Assembly: GCF_011397115.1 (NCBI RefSeq)
Contig: NZ_AP022822.1
Span: forward strand, 2,150,001-2,214,000
Reading direction: 5' to 3'
Source: Enterococcus saigonensis
GTDB lineage: Bacteria > Bacillota > Bacilli > Lactobacillales > Enterococcaceae
Length of the DNA: 64,000 nt
Numbering within the stretch: position 1 is the stretch's first letter; the number at the start of each line of letters is the position of its first letter. The position numbers and the translations under genes are program-made. Below, in pieces: positions 29,460 to 36,409 of this stretch. Under the pieces are notes generated by a model, which saw nothing but the letters and a program-made list of their open reading frames with translations, was not told the origin of the DNA and searched no databases.

Positions 29460-29500
29460 AGAATCTGGTAAAAGGCACACAGCTTTTACCAGATTCTTTT
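29460..29500. terminator. Bidirectional terminator between thioesterase and luxS
   Basis: GAATCTGGTAAAAG (29461-29474) pairs perfectly with 29483-29496, with TTTT after it on the plus strand and TTTCTTT on the minus strand. Confidence 0.88.
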
Positions 29501-29511
29501 CCTATATTCTT

Positions 29512-29976
29512 TTATTCTTTTTCAAAAACTTGTGACCATTCGTCTTCTTTGGCTAAAAATTCTCGTGCGAGTTCTTGGGCACCTGCTAGCGTATGATTTG
29601 CCGCCCAGCCACATTGTTTTTCATTACTTGCGGGAACTTCTGTTGCTTCTAATACATCTACCATCGTCTTTTTCAAAACATCTAAAATTTCCTCATAATC
29701 ATCATGGTTTAAAACCGTTAAATAAAAACCTGTTTGGCATCCCATTGGGGACCAGTCAACAATATAATCAGCATGATTCCGAATTAATTCTGCCGTTAAG
29801 TGTTCCAAAGAATGTAGACTTTTCATTTCCATGTGTTCTTTATTCGGCTGTTTAAAGCGAACATCATACTTAATAATCTTATCACCATTACCCCCAGTTT
29901 TGCGATCAGCAACGCGAACATATGGTGCCTTAACTTTAGTGTGGTCTAAATTGAAACTTTCAACATTCATCTTCAT
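29512..29976 (-). CDS. luxS: S-ribosylhomocysteine lyase LuxS
   Basis: 154 residues. It cleaves S-ribosylhomocysteine into homocysteine and DPD, the precursor of autoinducer-2. Metal-site residues are seen: His55 and His59 (HSLEH) and Cys122 (KQCGWA). The nearby Cys80 in SPMGCQTGFY is the second conserved, catalytic cysteine. AAGGAG precedes the ATG. It lies 57 bases behind the methyltransferase gene with no terminator between, so read-through from the mcc operon is likely. AATTTTCTGAATTAT at 30003-30017 is a weak CodY-box match (three mismatches). Confidence 0.97.
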   Translation of the reverse strand: MKMNVESFNLDHTKVKAPYVRVADRKTGGNGDKIIKYDVRFKQPNKEHMEMKSLHSLEHLTAELIRNHADYIVDWSPMGCQTGFYLTVLNHDDYEEILDVLKKTMVDVLEATEVPASNEKQCGWAANHTLAGAQELAREFLAKEDEWSQVFEKE

Positions 29977-30033
29977 TATTGATTTTACTCCTTTTCTAGT
30001 TAAATTTTCTGAATTATTTGGGGAAGTTGTCCG

Positions 30034-30678
30034 TTATTTTTTTACAGCTTCTGCAATCCAGGCAAAGGTGTTAATCTGCCAAAATTTTACCGCAAAACCA
30101 GCCTCGTGAAAATAGTTTTCTAAATCTGGCAGTAAAGGATAATATTCTCTTTGTAAATCTGAAGCCAATGTTTGCTTTCCAGCAGCAATAGCAGCTGTAA
30201 TAATCGCATCAAAACGTAGCTGTGAAACAAACATCGTATCACCGATAATTACTTTGCCTCCTTGAGGTAATAGTGCAGCATATTTTTTTAACGCGCGTTT
30301 TTTCTCAATTCCGTTTAAGTGGTGAAAGACAAAATTAGCCGCAATGGTATCTATATTCCGATTGGGTAAGGGAAAATTTTCCATGTCTCCAGCTAAAAAT
30401 TCAACCGTTGCAAGCTCTGGTTTACTTTGAGCCAATGCCCGCATTTCAACGGAGGGTTCCACCGGATAAACATCTTTACCGGCATTTAACAAGGCCAAGG
30501 TCAAATTCCCCGTACCACTGCCAAATTCTAGCACAGTTTGACCAGATTTTTCAGTAATCATTTTTAACATTTCTTCATAGCCTAAAAAAACATCGGCATA
30601 CTCTGGATCATGACCCGCAACGGTTTCATCGTATTCATCTGCCCATTCTTTAAAAATCGGTATAAATTCTAACCCCAT
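30034..30678 (-). CDS. Class I SAM-dependent methyltransferase (YrrT-like)
   Basis: 214 residues with a Rossmann methyltransferase fold: motif I VLEFGSGTGNLTLALL near 50, motif II VYPVEPSVEMRAL, then FLAGDMENFPL and the motif IV region IAANFVFHHLNG. The ATG overlaps the stop of the previous gene (TAATG), so translation is coupled. In Bacillus an analogous gene, yrrT, heads the mtnN-mccA-mccB operon. By this context it likely feeds S-adenosylhomocysteine into the recycling path that LuxS and MccAB complete. The acceptor substrate is unknown. Confidence 0.88.
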   Translation of the reverse strand: MGLEFIPIFKEWADEYDETVAGHDPEYADVFLGYEEMLKMITEKSGQTVLEFGSGTGNLTLALLNAGKDVYPVEPSVEMRALAQSKPELATVEFLAGDMENFPLPNRNIDTIAANFVFHHLNGIEKKRALKKYAALLPQGGKVIIGDTMFVSQLRFDAIITAAIAAGKQTLASDLQREYYPLLPDLENYFHEAGFAVKFWQINTFAWIAEAVKK

Positions 30679-31823
30679 TACAATCCCACCTTTTCAAAAG
30701 CTTTACTTAAGTCTGCTAGTAAATCTCTTTTGTCTTCTAAACCAACAGATAGACGAACCAATCCATCCTTGATTCCAGCTTCTTCTCGCTTGTCTTTTGG
30801 AATCGAGGCGTGTGTCATTACAGCCGGTACTTCGACCAAACTTTCAACCCCTCCTAAACTTTCTCCTAAGGTAAATAAGTCTAGACTTTCCACCCACGCA
30901 GTCGTTTTTTCTTCTGCTGACAATTCAAAAGAAACCATTCCAGAAAATCCCTGCATTTGCTTTTGCGCAATCTCAAAGCCCGGATGAGTGTTAAGACCTG
31001 GATAATAAACTTTTGCAACAGCCGGATGACTTTGCAAAAATTCAGCTACTTTTAGCGCATTTCGCTGATGCTCTCGCATTCGTACGCCCAACGTTTTAAT
31101 TCCTCGTTGCATTAACCAGCTATCTTGAGGACCTAAAACGGCTCCAATCGCATTTTGTAAGAAACCGATTTTTTCGGCTAATTCAGCAACATTAGTCGTA
31201 ACCAATCCCGAAACGACATCACTATGCCCTCCTAGATATTTTGTACCACTATGCACAACAATATCTGCGCCCAAGTTTAAGGGTTGTTGAAAATACGGTG
31301 TGGCAAAAGTATTGTCTACAATGGTGATTAAATTGTTGGCTTTGGCAAGAGTTGTAGCACCTTTTAAATCTGTAATTTTTAAAAGTGGATTACTCGGCGT
31401 TTCTAAATAGAGGGCCTTCGTGTTTTTTTGAACATTTTCAGCAATATTACTTAAATCACTCGTGTCAATGGTGGTATATGTTAGACCATTTTTTTCAAAA
31501 ACTTGTGCTAGTAAACGAAACGTCCCGCCATAAACATCATCGCCTAATAAAATATGATCTCCCGGATTAAACAAAGATAAAACTGCGTGAATTCCTGCTA
31601 GCCCAGAAGCAAAAGCAAAGCCTCTAACCCCACCTTCTAAATCTGCAATTAATTCTTCTAAGGCAAAACGAGTAGGATTACCTGAGCGGGAATACTCGTA
31701 TCCTTTTGGTTTGCCAACAGCATCTTGCTTGTACGTAGAGGTTTGATAAATGGGTACACTTACTGCACCGGTAATAGGATCTGTGCTAATACCCCCATGA
31801 ATAAGTTTTGTATTGAGATGCAT
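30678..31823 (-). CDS. mccB: PLP-dependent cystathionine gamma-lyase/synthase (MccB/MetB family)
   Basis: 381 residues, a Cys/Met-metabolism PLP enzyme. Family features: YEYSRSGNPTR for phosphate binding, FASGLAGIHAV, YLETPSNPLL, and the PLP lysine Lys195 in SGTKYLGGHSD. The C-terminal SLGGVESLVEVPAVMTHAS segment is typical of gamma-lyases and gamma-synthases. Next to a MccA-like gene and under a putative cysteine-sensing leader, it most likely splits cystathionine to cysteine (reverse transsulfuration). A forward synthase role (MetB) cannot be excluded from sequence. Confidence 0.9.
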   Translation of the reverse strand: MHLNTKLIHGGISTDPITGAVSVPIYQTSTYKQDAVGKPKGYEYSRSGNPTRFALEELIADLEGGVRGFAFASGLAGIHAVLSLFNPGDHILLGDDVYGGTFRLLAQVFEKNGLTYTTIDTSDLSNIAENVQKNTKALYLETPSNPLLKITDLKGATTLAKANNLITIVDNTFATPYFQQPLNLGADIVVHSGTKYLGGHSDVVSGLVTTNVAELAEKIGFLQNAIGAVLGPQDSWLMQRGIKTLGVRMREHQRNALKVAEFLQSHPAVAKVYYPGLNTHPGFEIAQKQMQGFSGMVSFELSAEEKTTAWVESLDLFTLGESLGGVESLVEVPAVMTHASIPKDKREEAGIKDGLVRLSVGLEDKRDLLADLSKAFEKVGL

Positions 31824-31874
31824 AAAAATTTCCTCCTCAAGATTTTTAGTCGTCTTTATTACACGTTGTACTTT

Positions 31875-32804
31875 CTAATAATTCAGTCGCTTGTAAATTT
31901 CTTTTGATAAATAACGATCGCCTGCATCAGGAAAAATCGTCGCAATCAAACTACCAACTGGCAACTTTTGCGCTACGTTTATTGCTGCAGCTAGAGCTGC
32001 ACCACTAGAACTACCGGCCAAAATGCCGAATTCTTTAGCTAATTTACGTGTGTATTTGAAACCCAAGTCATCACTAATCGTTTCGTACCCTGACACTGTC
32101 AACTCGCTAAAAAATGGCGGGATAAATTCTACCCCAATGCCTTCAATTTCATGACTATGACTTTTTCCACCGTTTAAAATAGAGCCTACTGGTTCTACAC
32201 CATACAACAAAATTTCAGGAGATTTTTCTTGCAAGTAAGCTCCTGTTCCAGCAAAAGTCCCCCCTGAGCCGACTCCTGCTACAAAAGCAGTCAAGCCGCT
32301 TGGAAACTCGGCAGCAATTTCCGGGCCTAAGGTTTCATAGTAAGCTTGCGGATTTTCTTTATTTTCAAACTGCAATGGCAAATAACTGTTGGGAATTTCT
32401 GCTGCTAATTCCCTGGCTTTTTTGATTGCACCACTCATTCCATTTGAAGTTGGCGTATGAATAATTTTAGCTCCCAGCGCCTGCATTAAAGCTTGTTTTT
32501 CTAAACTGAATTTTTCCGGTACTACAAAAATCGTTTGAATCTGATACGGCTGTGCCGCAAGTGCTAACCCAATTCCTGTATTGCCTGCTGTCGGTTCAAT
32601 CAACGTACCACCTACTTGTAGCCGACCATCTTGTAACGCTTTTTGAATTAAAAATTGACCTAACCGATCTTTAATACTCCCCCCAGGATTTAAAAATTCT
32701 AACTTAGCCAAAATTTCTGTACCATAGGGCAATGGAAGTTGTTCATGAGTAAACCGTATCATTGGTGTTTTGCCAATTAATTCATCAATCTGATTTACAA
32801 TCAT
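31875..32804 (-). CDS. mccA: Cysteine synthase/cystathionine beta-synthase family protein (MccA/CysK type)
   Basis: 309 residues, fold-type II PLP enzyme. The PLP lysine is Lys45 in NPGGSIKDRLG, the substrate loop is EPTAGNTGIGLA, and the phosphate-binding glycine loop is GVGSGGTFAGTG. The C-terminal SGAALAAA is conserved. MccA-type enzymes condense O-acetylserine (or serine) with homocysteine to cystathionine; CysK uses sulfide. Neighbourhood with mccB, a methyltransferase and luxS favours the homocysteine route, but sequence alone does not settle it. A ribosome site AAAGGAG precedes the ATG. The leader peptide and terminator immediately upstream should control the whole operon. Confidence 0.9.
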   Translation of the reverse strand: MIVNQIDELIGKTPMIRFTHEQLPLPYGTEILAKLEFLNPGGSIKDRLGQFLIQKALQDGRLQVGGTLIEPTAGNTGIGLALAAQPYQIQTIFVVPEKFSLEKQALMQALGAKIIHTPTSNGMSGAIKKARELAAEIPNSYLPLQFENKENPQAYYETLGPEIAAEFPSGLTAFVAGVGSGGTFAGTGAYLQEKSPEILLYGVEPVGSILNGGKSHSHEIEGIGVEFIPPFFSELTVSGYETISDDLGFKYTRKLAKEFGILAGSSSGAALAAAINVAQKLPVGSLIATIFPDAGDRYLSKEIYKRLNY

Positions 32805-32840
32805 CTTTTTGCTCCTTTCATCGCTTTTGAAATTGAAAAC

Positions 32841-32874
32841 AAAAAAAGAGGTACTGACTATTAATCAGTACCTC
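32841..32874 (-). terminator. Attenuator terminator before mccA
   Basis: On the minus strand GAGGTACTGA (32874-32865), a 7-base loop and TCAGTACCTC (32857-32848) form a perfect 10-bp stem followed by T7 (32847-32841). It lies between a short leader ORF and the first structural gene, inside the transcript, so it must be conditional. Its 5' arm contains AGGT (32873-32870), which can pair with ACCT at 32947-32944 in the leader. The adjoining ATTTTAGA (32888-32881) can pair with TCTAAAAT (32939-32932). Confidence 0.88.
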
Positions 32875-32934
32875 GAAAAGTCTAAAATATCTGCAAATAA
32901 ATTCTAGTGCACACAGAATGATTCGCTCCAAATT

Positions 32935-33033
32935 TTAGAAAGTAGGTCTATTAATAGGCATGACAAAATGGTATGCTGCAATTTTTTGCACCATACAACA
33001 ACAATCTGCAACTAAAACAGTCCGCTGTGCCAT
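32935..33033 (-). CDS. Putative cysteine leader peptide (three consecutive Cys codons)
   Basis: A 32-codon ORF, starting MAQRTVLVAD and followed by Cys-Cys-Cys (codons 11-13, all TGT, 33003-32995), ends in NRPTF and TAA at 32937-32935. AAAGGGG stands 10 bases before the ATG. A promoter ends about 35 bases upstream, so a transcript would begin just before it. A small hairpin (ATGGT-GCAA with TTGC...ACCAT) follows the Cys codons at once. The segment over its stop codon is the partner of the proposed antiterminator. Expected logic: a ribosome waiting at Cys codons leaves that segment free, the antiterminator forms and mccA is transcribed. A ribosome reaching the stop covers it and the terminator forms. 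A longer in-frame reading (from 33138) has no ribosome site and runs through the promoter. Confidence 0.72.
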   Translation of the reverse strand: MAQRTVLVADCCCMVQKIAAYHFVMPINRPTF

Positions 33034-33067
33034 GTCTTTGTGACCCCTTTTCTTAAAATTTGATATA

Positions 33068-33096
33068 AATCTATCATTCACACTATTTGCTGTCAA
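33068..33096 (-). promoter_or_regulatory. Promoter of the cys leader-mccA-mccB operon
   Basis: TTGACA (33096-33091), a 17-base spacer and TAGATT (33073-33068) on the minus strand. A start near 33061 would give a 28-base untranslated leader in front of the leader-peptide ATG. Confidence 0.75.
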
Positions 33097-33118
33097 CAAA
33101 TAATTTTTTAAATAACAA

Positions 33119-33754
33119 TTAAAACAACATTTGAACAAAGCGCCACAAATAACGAAGTAATCGATATAAAATAAATAAAAAGAATAAATTTCCTAAAATA
33201 AAATTCACACTGTTACCAGCAGTCGCTTTCAAATTTCCCCAAGTAAAACGACGCAAGAAACGCGGTACATTACTATAACCGTTTCGTTTTAGTCGAAATT
33301 TCTCTTCATAGGTCAGCTCTAACATATCGTAATAATAAATTTCCAAAGGTTGCATTGTAAAAAGATTCTTAGTAAAACCCACTAATAAAGTATATTGTTT
33401 ATTAGCCGCTGGTAAATTGCGCGCCCCTTTTTTATTAATGGCTACCACCAACTGATTATCTTTTTTGACATTATAAGTGTATTCTGCTTCTTCAATTTTG
33501 ATAATTTGTGCGAAAGGCTCATTTTGAGCTAAAAAAGCAGCATAAACTTTGGGAAACTCCTGCATTTTCTGTAGAAACAAAAAAGTTAACCCTAAAAGAA
33601 GGACTATAATAACACTGTTTACCAGTAAATGTTCTTTAAAAACAAGACTATAAATAACGATAATTAAAAGTGCCAAAAGCGTTATAGTAATTCGTTTTGC
33701 AAAAAATTTACGATACATTAAGTCGATGGTACGCTCATAATAGGCAAAATCCAT
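33119..33754 (-). CDS. Membrane protein of unknown function
   Basis: 211 residues. Two hydrophobic helices lie at about 22-40 and 44-62 with a short turn between, then a soluble, Lys-rich middle (70-170). A C-terminal hydrophobic, aromatic stretch (about 182-205, VNFILGNLFFLFILYRLLRYLW) may be a third membrane helix. AAGGAGG precedes the ATG. It ends 23 bases before the promoter of the cysteine leader and shows no obvious terminator. I do not recognise the family; a YcxB-like topology is possible but unproven. Confidence 0.7.
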   Translation of the reverse strand: MDFAYYERTIDLMYRKFFAKRITITLLALLIIVIYSLVFKEHLLVNSVIIVLLLGLTFLFLQKMQEFPKVYAAFLAQNEPFAQIIKIEEAEYTYNVKKDNQLVVAINKKGARNLPAANKQYTLLVGFTKNLFTMQPLEIYYYDMLELTYEEKFRLKRNGYSNVPRFLRRFTWGNLKATAGNSVNFILGNLFFLFILYRLLRYLWRFVQMLF

Positions 33755-33903
33755 AAAAATCCTCCTTAATACTTTTTAAAAGATAAGTTTTAATTAGTAT
33801 AACTGATGACTTGCATGCTGTCATGGTACTAAGTCTTTTTACTGACCAGTTGATCTTTTCTTTTGCAAAAATTATCTTTTAGCAGTAACGTAGTAGAGGT
33901 CAA

Positions 33904-33977
33904 CGGGAAATAGCTCAGCTTGGTAGAGCACTTGCTTCGGGAGTAAGGGGTCGCAGGTTCAAATCCTGTTTTCCCGA
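33904..33977 (+). tRNA. tRNA-Pro (anticodon CGG)
   Basis: The cloverleaf is complete: acceptor CGGGAAA (33904-33910) with TTTCCCG (33970-33976), D arm GCTC/GAGC, anticodon stem CTTGC/GTAAG around the loop TTCGGGA (anticodon CGG, reading CCG), T arm GCAGG/CCTGT with loop TTCAAAT. The discriminator is A. The 3' CCA is not encoded (TTC follows), so CCA-adding enzyme is needed. The gene is solitary, away from any rRNA operon. Confidence 0.93.
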
Positions 33978-34069
33978 TTCTATTTTTGATCATTTCTTTA
34001 TTTACTTTAGCAACTTTGGTTTTGAAGATGACGCTAACATTTTTAAAATAAAAAAATCAGACAAAAAAT

Positions 34070-34124
34070 ATCCTTGTGAGTGTAAACTGTTTTTACTAGT
34101 TTCTTTCACAAGGATGTTTTATTT
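34070..34124. terminator. Terminator between tRNA-Pro and the surface protein gene
   Basis: ATCCTTGTGA (34070-34079) pairs perfectly with TCACAAGGAT (34106-34115), with an inner GTAAAC/GTTT pairing. On the minus strand ATTTTTTG follows, and on the plus strand TTTTATTTTT, so it works both ways. Confidence 0.85.
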
Positions 34125-34132
34125 TTCAGTAA

Positions 34133-35125
34133 TTAGTCTCGTTTATTTCTTTTACGTCGATAATAAATAAAGCCCGCAATAACAATTACCAAAACACCGA
34201 TAATAGAGAGGTAAAACATGGGATTGTCGCCCATTTTTGGTAAAATACCAGTTTGTTCTTTTTTAGGATCTGCTTTAGTTGTTACAGAAGACTGCACGGT
34301 TGTCGCTTCCACAAAAGAGGTTGTTGTCGTAGTCGTCACAGCAGGCTTTACTAGTTCATTGCGGGGTTGTGGGATTCCTTCAGAAGCATAGCGCGCAATC
34401 CAAGCGATAATCCCTGGAAAAAATCGATCTTCCTCAGCCAACATTTTTGCTTGTAAGGGTGTCACAAAATTTAAAATTGCAAGCAATTCATCACGACTTA
34501 ACTGCCGAATCGAAATAAAGCTACTATTACTAGGATAAACAGTTTGCAAATAATTTTCTAATGCATCCACTTGATTTTTCAATTCTGTCAGAGATAAACC
34601 AGTCGCATCAAAACTTAGGGCGGCTAGAGCAGTAGAGACATCTACTGTTTTATCTTGGTACAAAGCAGTTAATAGACGGACGTAGGCACTAAGATCCATG
34701 CCATAAAAATCTTGATTTATACGAGTAAATAGCTGTAATGCATCATCAAGCTGTTCATCTGTGTAATTTGCCAATTGTTCTGGTGTAATCGTATATTGCC
34801 CGCTTGCTAATTCTTTTTTTATTTCAACTACATTTTGATTAACAGTTTCACTATCTGCAACAGATTTGATTCCAGTTTGTTCTTCAATGCCAGTTTTGAT
34901 TGCTTCCCCCACTTCAACAGCATTAGTTGTCGCATTCGTTGTTACTTCACGAATTGCTGTCTCTGATGAGGAGGTAGTTTGTGTCGTTTGTTTTTGATCA
35001 CTTGTTATCATCGTTTTACTTTCACTTACACTTGCTGCTGTATTGTCTTCAGCGGCGTATACAGTTTGAATCCCTAATAGTGCCATGAAAGCTAAAATCC
35101 CTAATATTTTTTTCACTTTTATCAC
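34133..35125 (-). CDS. Cell-wall-anchored surface protein with LPKMG sorting signal
   Basis: 330 residues. A signal peptide (basic start, hydrophobic 6-22, cut near VYAAED) is followed by a Thr/Ser-rich segment to about 75. A helical domain (about 80-235) with no recognised fold follows, then a Thr-rich spacer with TTTTTT. The C-terminal sorting signal is LPKMG (295-299), a hydrophobic helix and the tail RRKRNKRD. The sortase motif has Met in place of the usual Thr (LPxTG). It should be exported, and whether sortase A accepts it is open. The gene is monocistronic with its own terminator and no sortase nearby. Confidence 0.85.
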   Translation of the reverse strand: MIKVKKILGILAFMALLGIQTVYAAEDNTAASVSESKTMITSDQKQTTQTTSSSETAIREVTTNATTNAVEVGEAIKTGIEEQTGIKSVADSETVNQNVVEIKKELASGQYTITPEQLANYTDEQLDDALQLFTRINQDFYGMDLSAYVRLLTALYQDKTVDVSTALAALSFDATGLSLTELKNQVDALENYLQTVYPSNSSFISIRQLSRDELLAILNFVTPLQAKMLAEEDRFFPGIIAWIARYASEGIPQPRNELVKPAVTTTTTTSFVEATTVQSSVTTKADPKKEQTGILPKMGDNPMFYLSIIGVLVIVIAGFIYYRRKRNKRD

Positions 35126-35294
35126 ACTTCTTCACTTTTATTTTTACAAAAAGATTTTCTTTGTAATATAATTGTAACATTACTCGTAAAAAATGAAAGT
35201 TTTTTTAACGGTAAATTTTTTCTATTCGTTATTTTTTATCTAAAAATAGAAATATGCTATCTTTAATCTAACAATGACTAAAAGGAGTTACAAA

Positions 35295-35903
35295 ATGTTT
35301 AATGAAAAAAGTTTTACCGTTTTTAATGCGCTGAGTTTAGAGGAACGAATGGCAGCTATCCGCAGCGAGATTCAACCAATTTTTACAGCGGTTGGTCAAC
35401 CCATTTGCGAAATGTTCACACAACACTACAAACGCCCTTTTTATCTTCACCTTGCCCAACATCGCCGTAGAACCGTTCACCCACCAGAAAATACTTGGGC
35501 TGCTATGAGTGAGGGGAAAAGGGGGTATAAAATGAGCTCTCATTTTCAAATTGGCATTTGGCCAGAATACGTTTTTATGTGGCTTTCTATTATTGACCAG
35601 CCTAAAGGACAAAAAGAAATGGCAGAACTGTTACTAAAAAATCTATCTCTATTTGATACCTTGCCCAAAGATACCGTGATCAGTTTGGATCATACCAAGT
35701 CAGAAATACTCCCACTAACAAAAGAAAATTTAGAAAATGCTCTAATACGTCTCCAAACAATTAAAAAAGCTGAATTTCAAATTGGCCGCATCATTAAAAA
35801 AGAAAGTGAATTGTGGGAGCATCCTGATACAGCTTTCCAATATATGGAAACAACTTATATCAAACTGCTACCGTTATATTCTTTGTTAAATGAAATACAC
35901 TAA
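35295..35903 (+). CDS. DUF1054/UPF0637 family protein (YktB-like)
   Basis: 202 residues from the ATG at 35295, preceded by AAAGGAG; a start at 35274 would place the ribosome site inside the gene. The family pattern is clear: MFNEKSFTVFNALSLEERMAAIRSEIQP at the N terminus, then AQHRRRTVHPPENTWAAMSE and YKMSSHFQIGIWPEYVFMWL, with a charged helical C-terminal half. Members are cytoplasmic and conserved in Firmicutes; the function is unknown. The gene stands alone, divergent from the surface protein. Confidence 0.92.
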   Translation: MFNEKSFTVFNALSLEERMAAIRSEIQPIFTAVGQPICEMFTQHYKRPFYLHLAQHRRRTVHPPENTWAAMSEGKRGYKMSSHFQIGIWPEYVFMWLSIIDQPKGQKEMAELLLKNLSLFDTLPKDTVISLDHTKSEILPLTKENLENALIRLQTIKKAEFQIGRIIKKESELWEHPDTAFQYMETTYIKLLPLYSLLNEIH

Positions 35904-36065
35904 TAAAATACCTACTGTTTTAACCTATATTTTCTTTTGAAAGTTCACTCATTTTTTATTTTCTAAACTGTCAGTTCTCTTTGTTTTTCCTTACAACAAT
36001 GTTCCTGTTCAGTTAGAGTTTAAGCTCCTATAATAAAGACAACATTTTTAATGGGGGTTACTTTT

Positions 36066-36224
36066 ATGGTTCAAAAAAAATCTATTTTTCATCCTTTTAT
36101 TTTCTTAATACTTACTCTACTGTTGGGAATTATCCTCTTACCAATTATTAATGCACAATTAGAAGTCTTTCTCCAACATAGTTGGTACTTCATCCAAGTA
36201 AATTTGTTGCATATAAGCTATTAA
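36066..36224 (+). CDS. Possible 52-residue membrane peptide
   Basis: A short ORF starting MVQKKSIFHPF has one strong hydrophobic helix (about residues 10-29, with FLILTLLLGIILLPII) and a polar C-terminal tail. GGGGG lies 8 bases before the ATG, and TATAAT at 36029-36034 could be a -10 box, though its -35 (TGTTCA) is poor. No longer frame continues it. It may be a genuine small membrane protein or the start of a decayed larger one. The rest of the gap 35904-36366 shows nothing else I can support. Confidence 0.45.
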   Translation: MVQKKSIFHPFIFLILTLLLGIILLPIINAQLEVFLQHSWYFIQVNLLHISY

Positions 36225-36366
36225 GCAATAACACGCATAGCCAAGTGATAGGAGAACTGCTTTCTATCTTTCAATCTCGCTAATTTGACTATTTATCGCT
36301 TTTTAGAAATAAATTTTCTTAAATCAAGTACAATTCTTTATAATCAATTCTGTCCTTTGCTTAATA

Positions 36367-36405
36367 AAAAGCATCCTCCCTTATTCCAAAGGAGGATGCT
36401 TTTTC
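36367..36405. terminator. Bidirectional terminator behind the ABC permease
   Basis: AAAAGCATCCTCC (36367-36379) pairs perfectly with GGAGGATGCTTTT (36391-36403), with A and T tails. Confidence 0.92.
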
Positions 36406-36409
36406 GTTT

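Noticed and set aside
32935..33138. 67-codon reading of the cysteine leader ORF from 33138
   Set aside because: It would start upstream of, and run through, the predicted promoter, and has no ribosome site. The 32-codon ORF from 33033 fits all signals.
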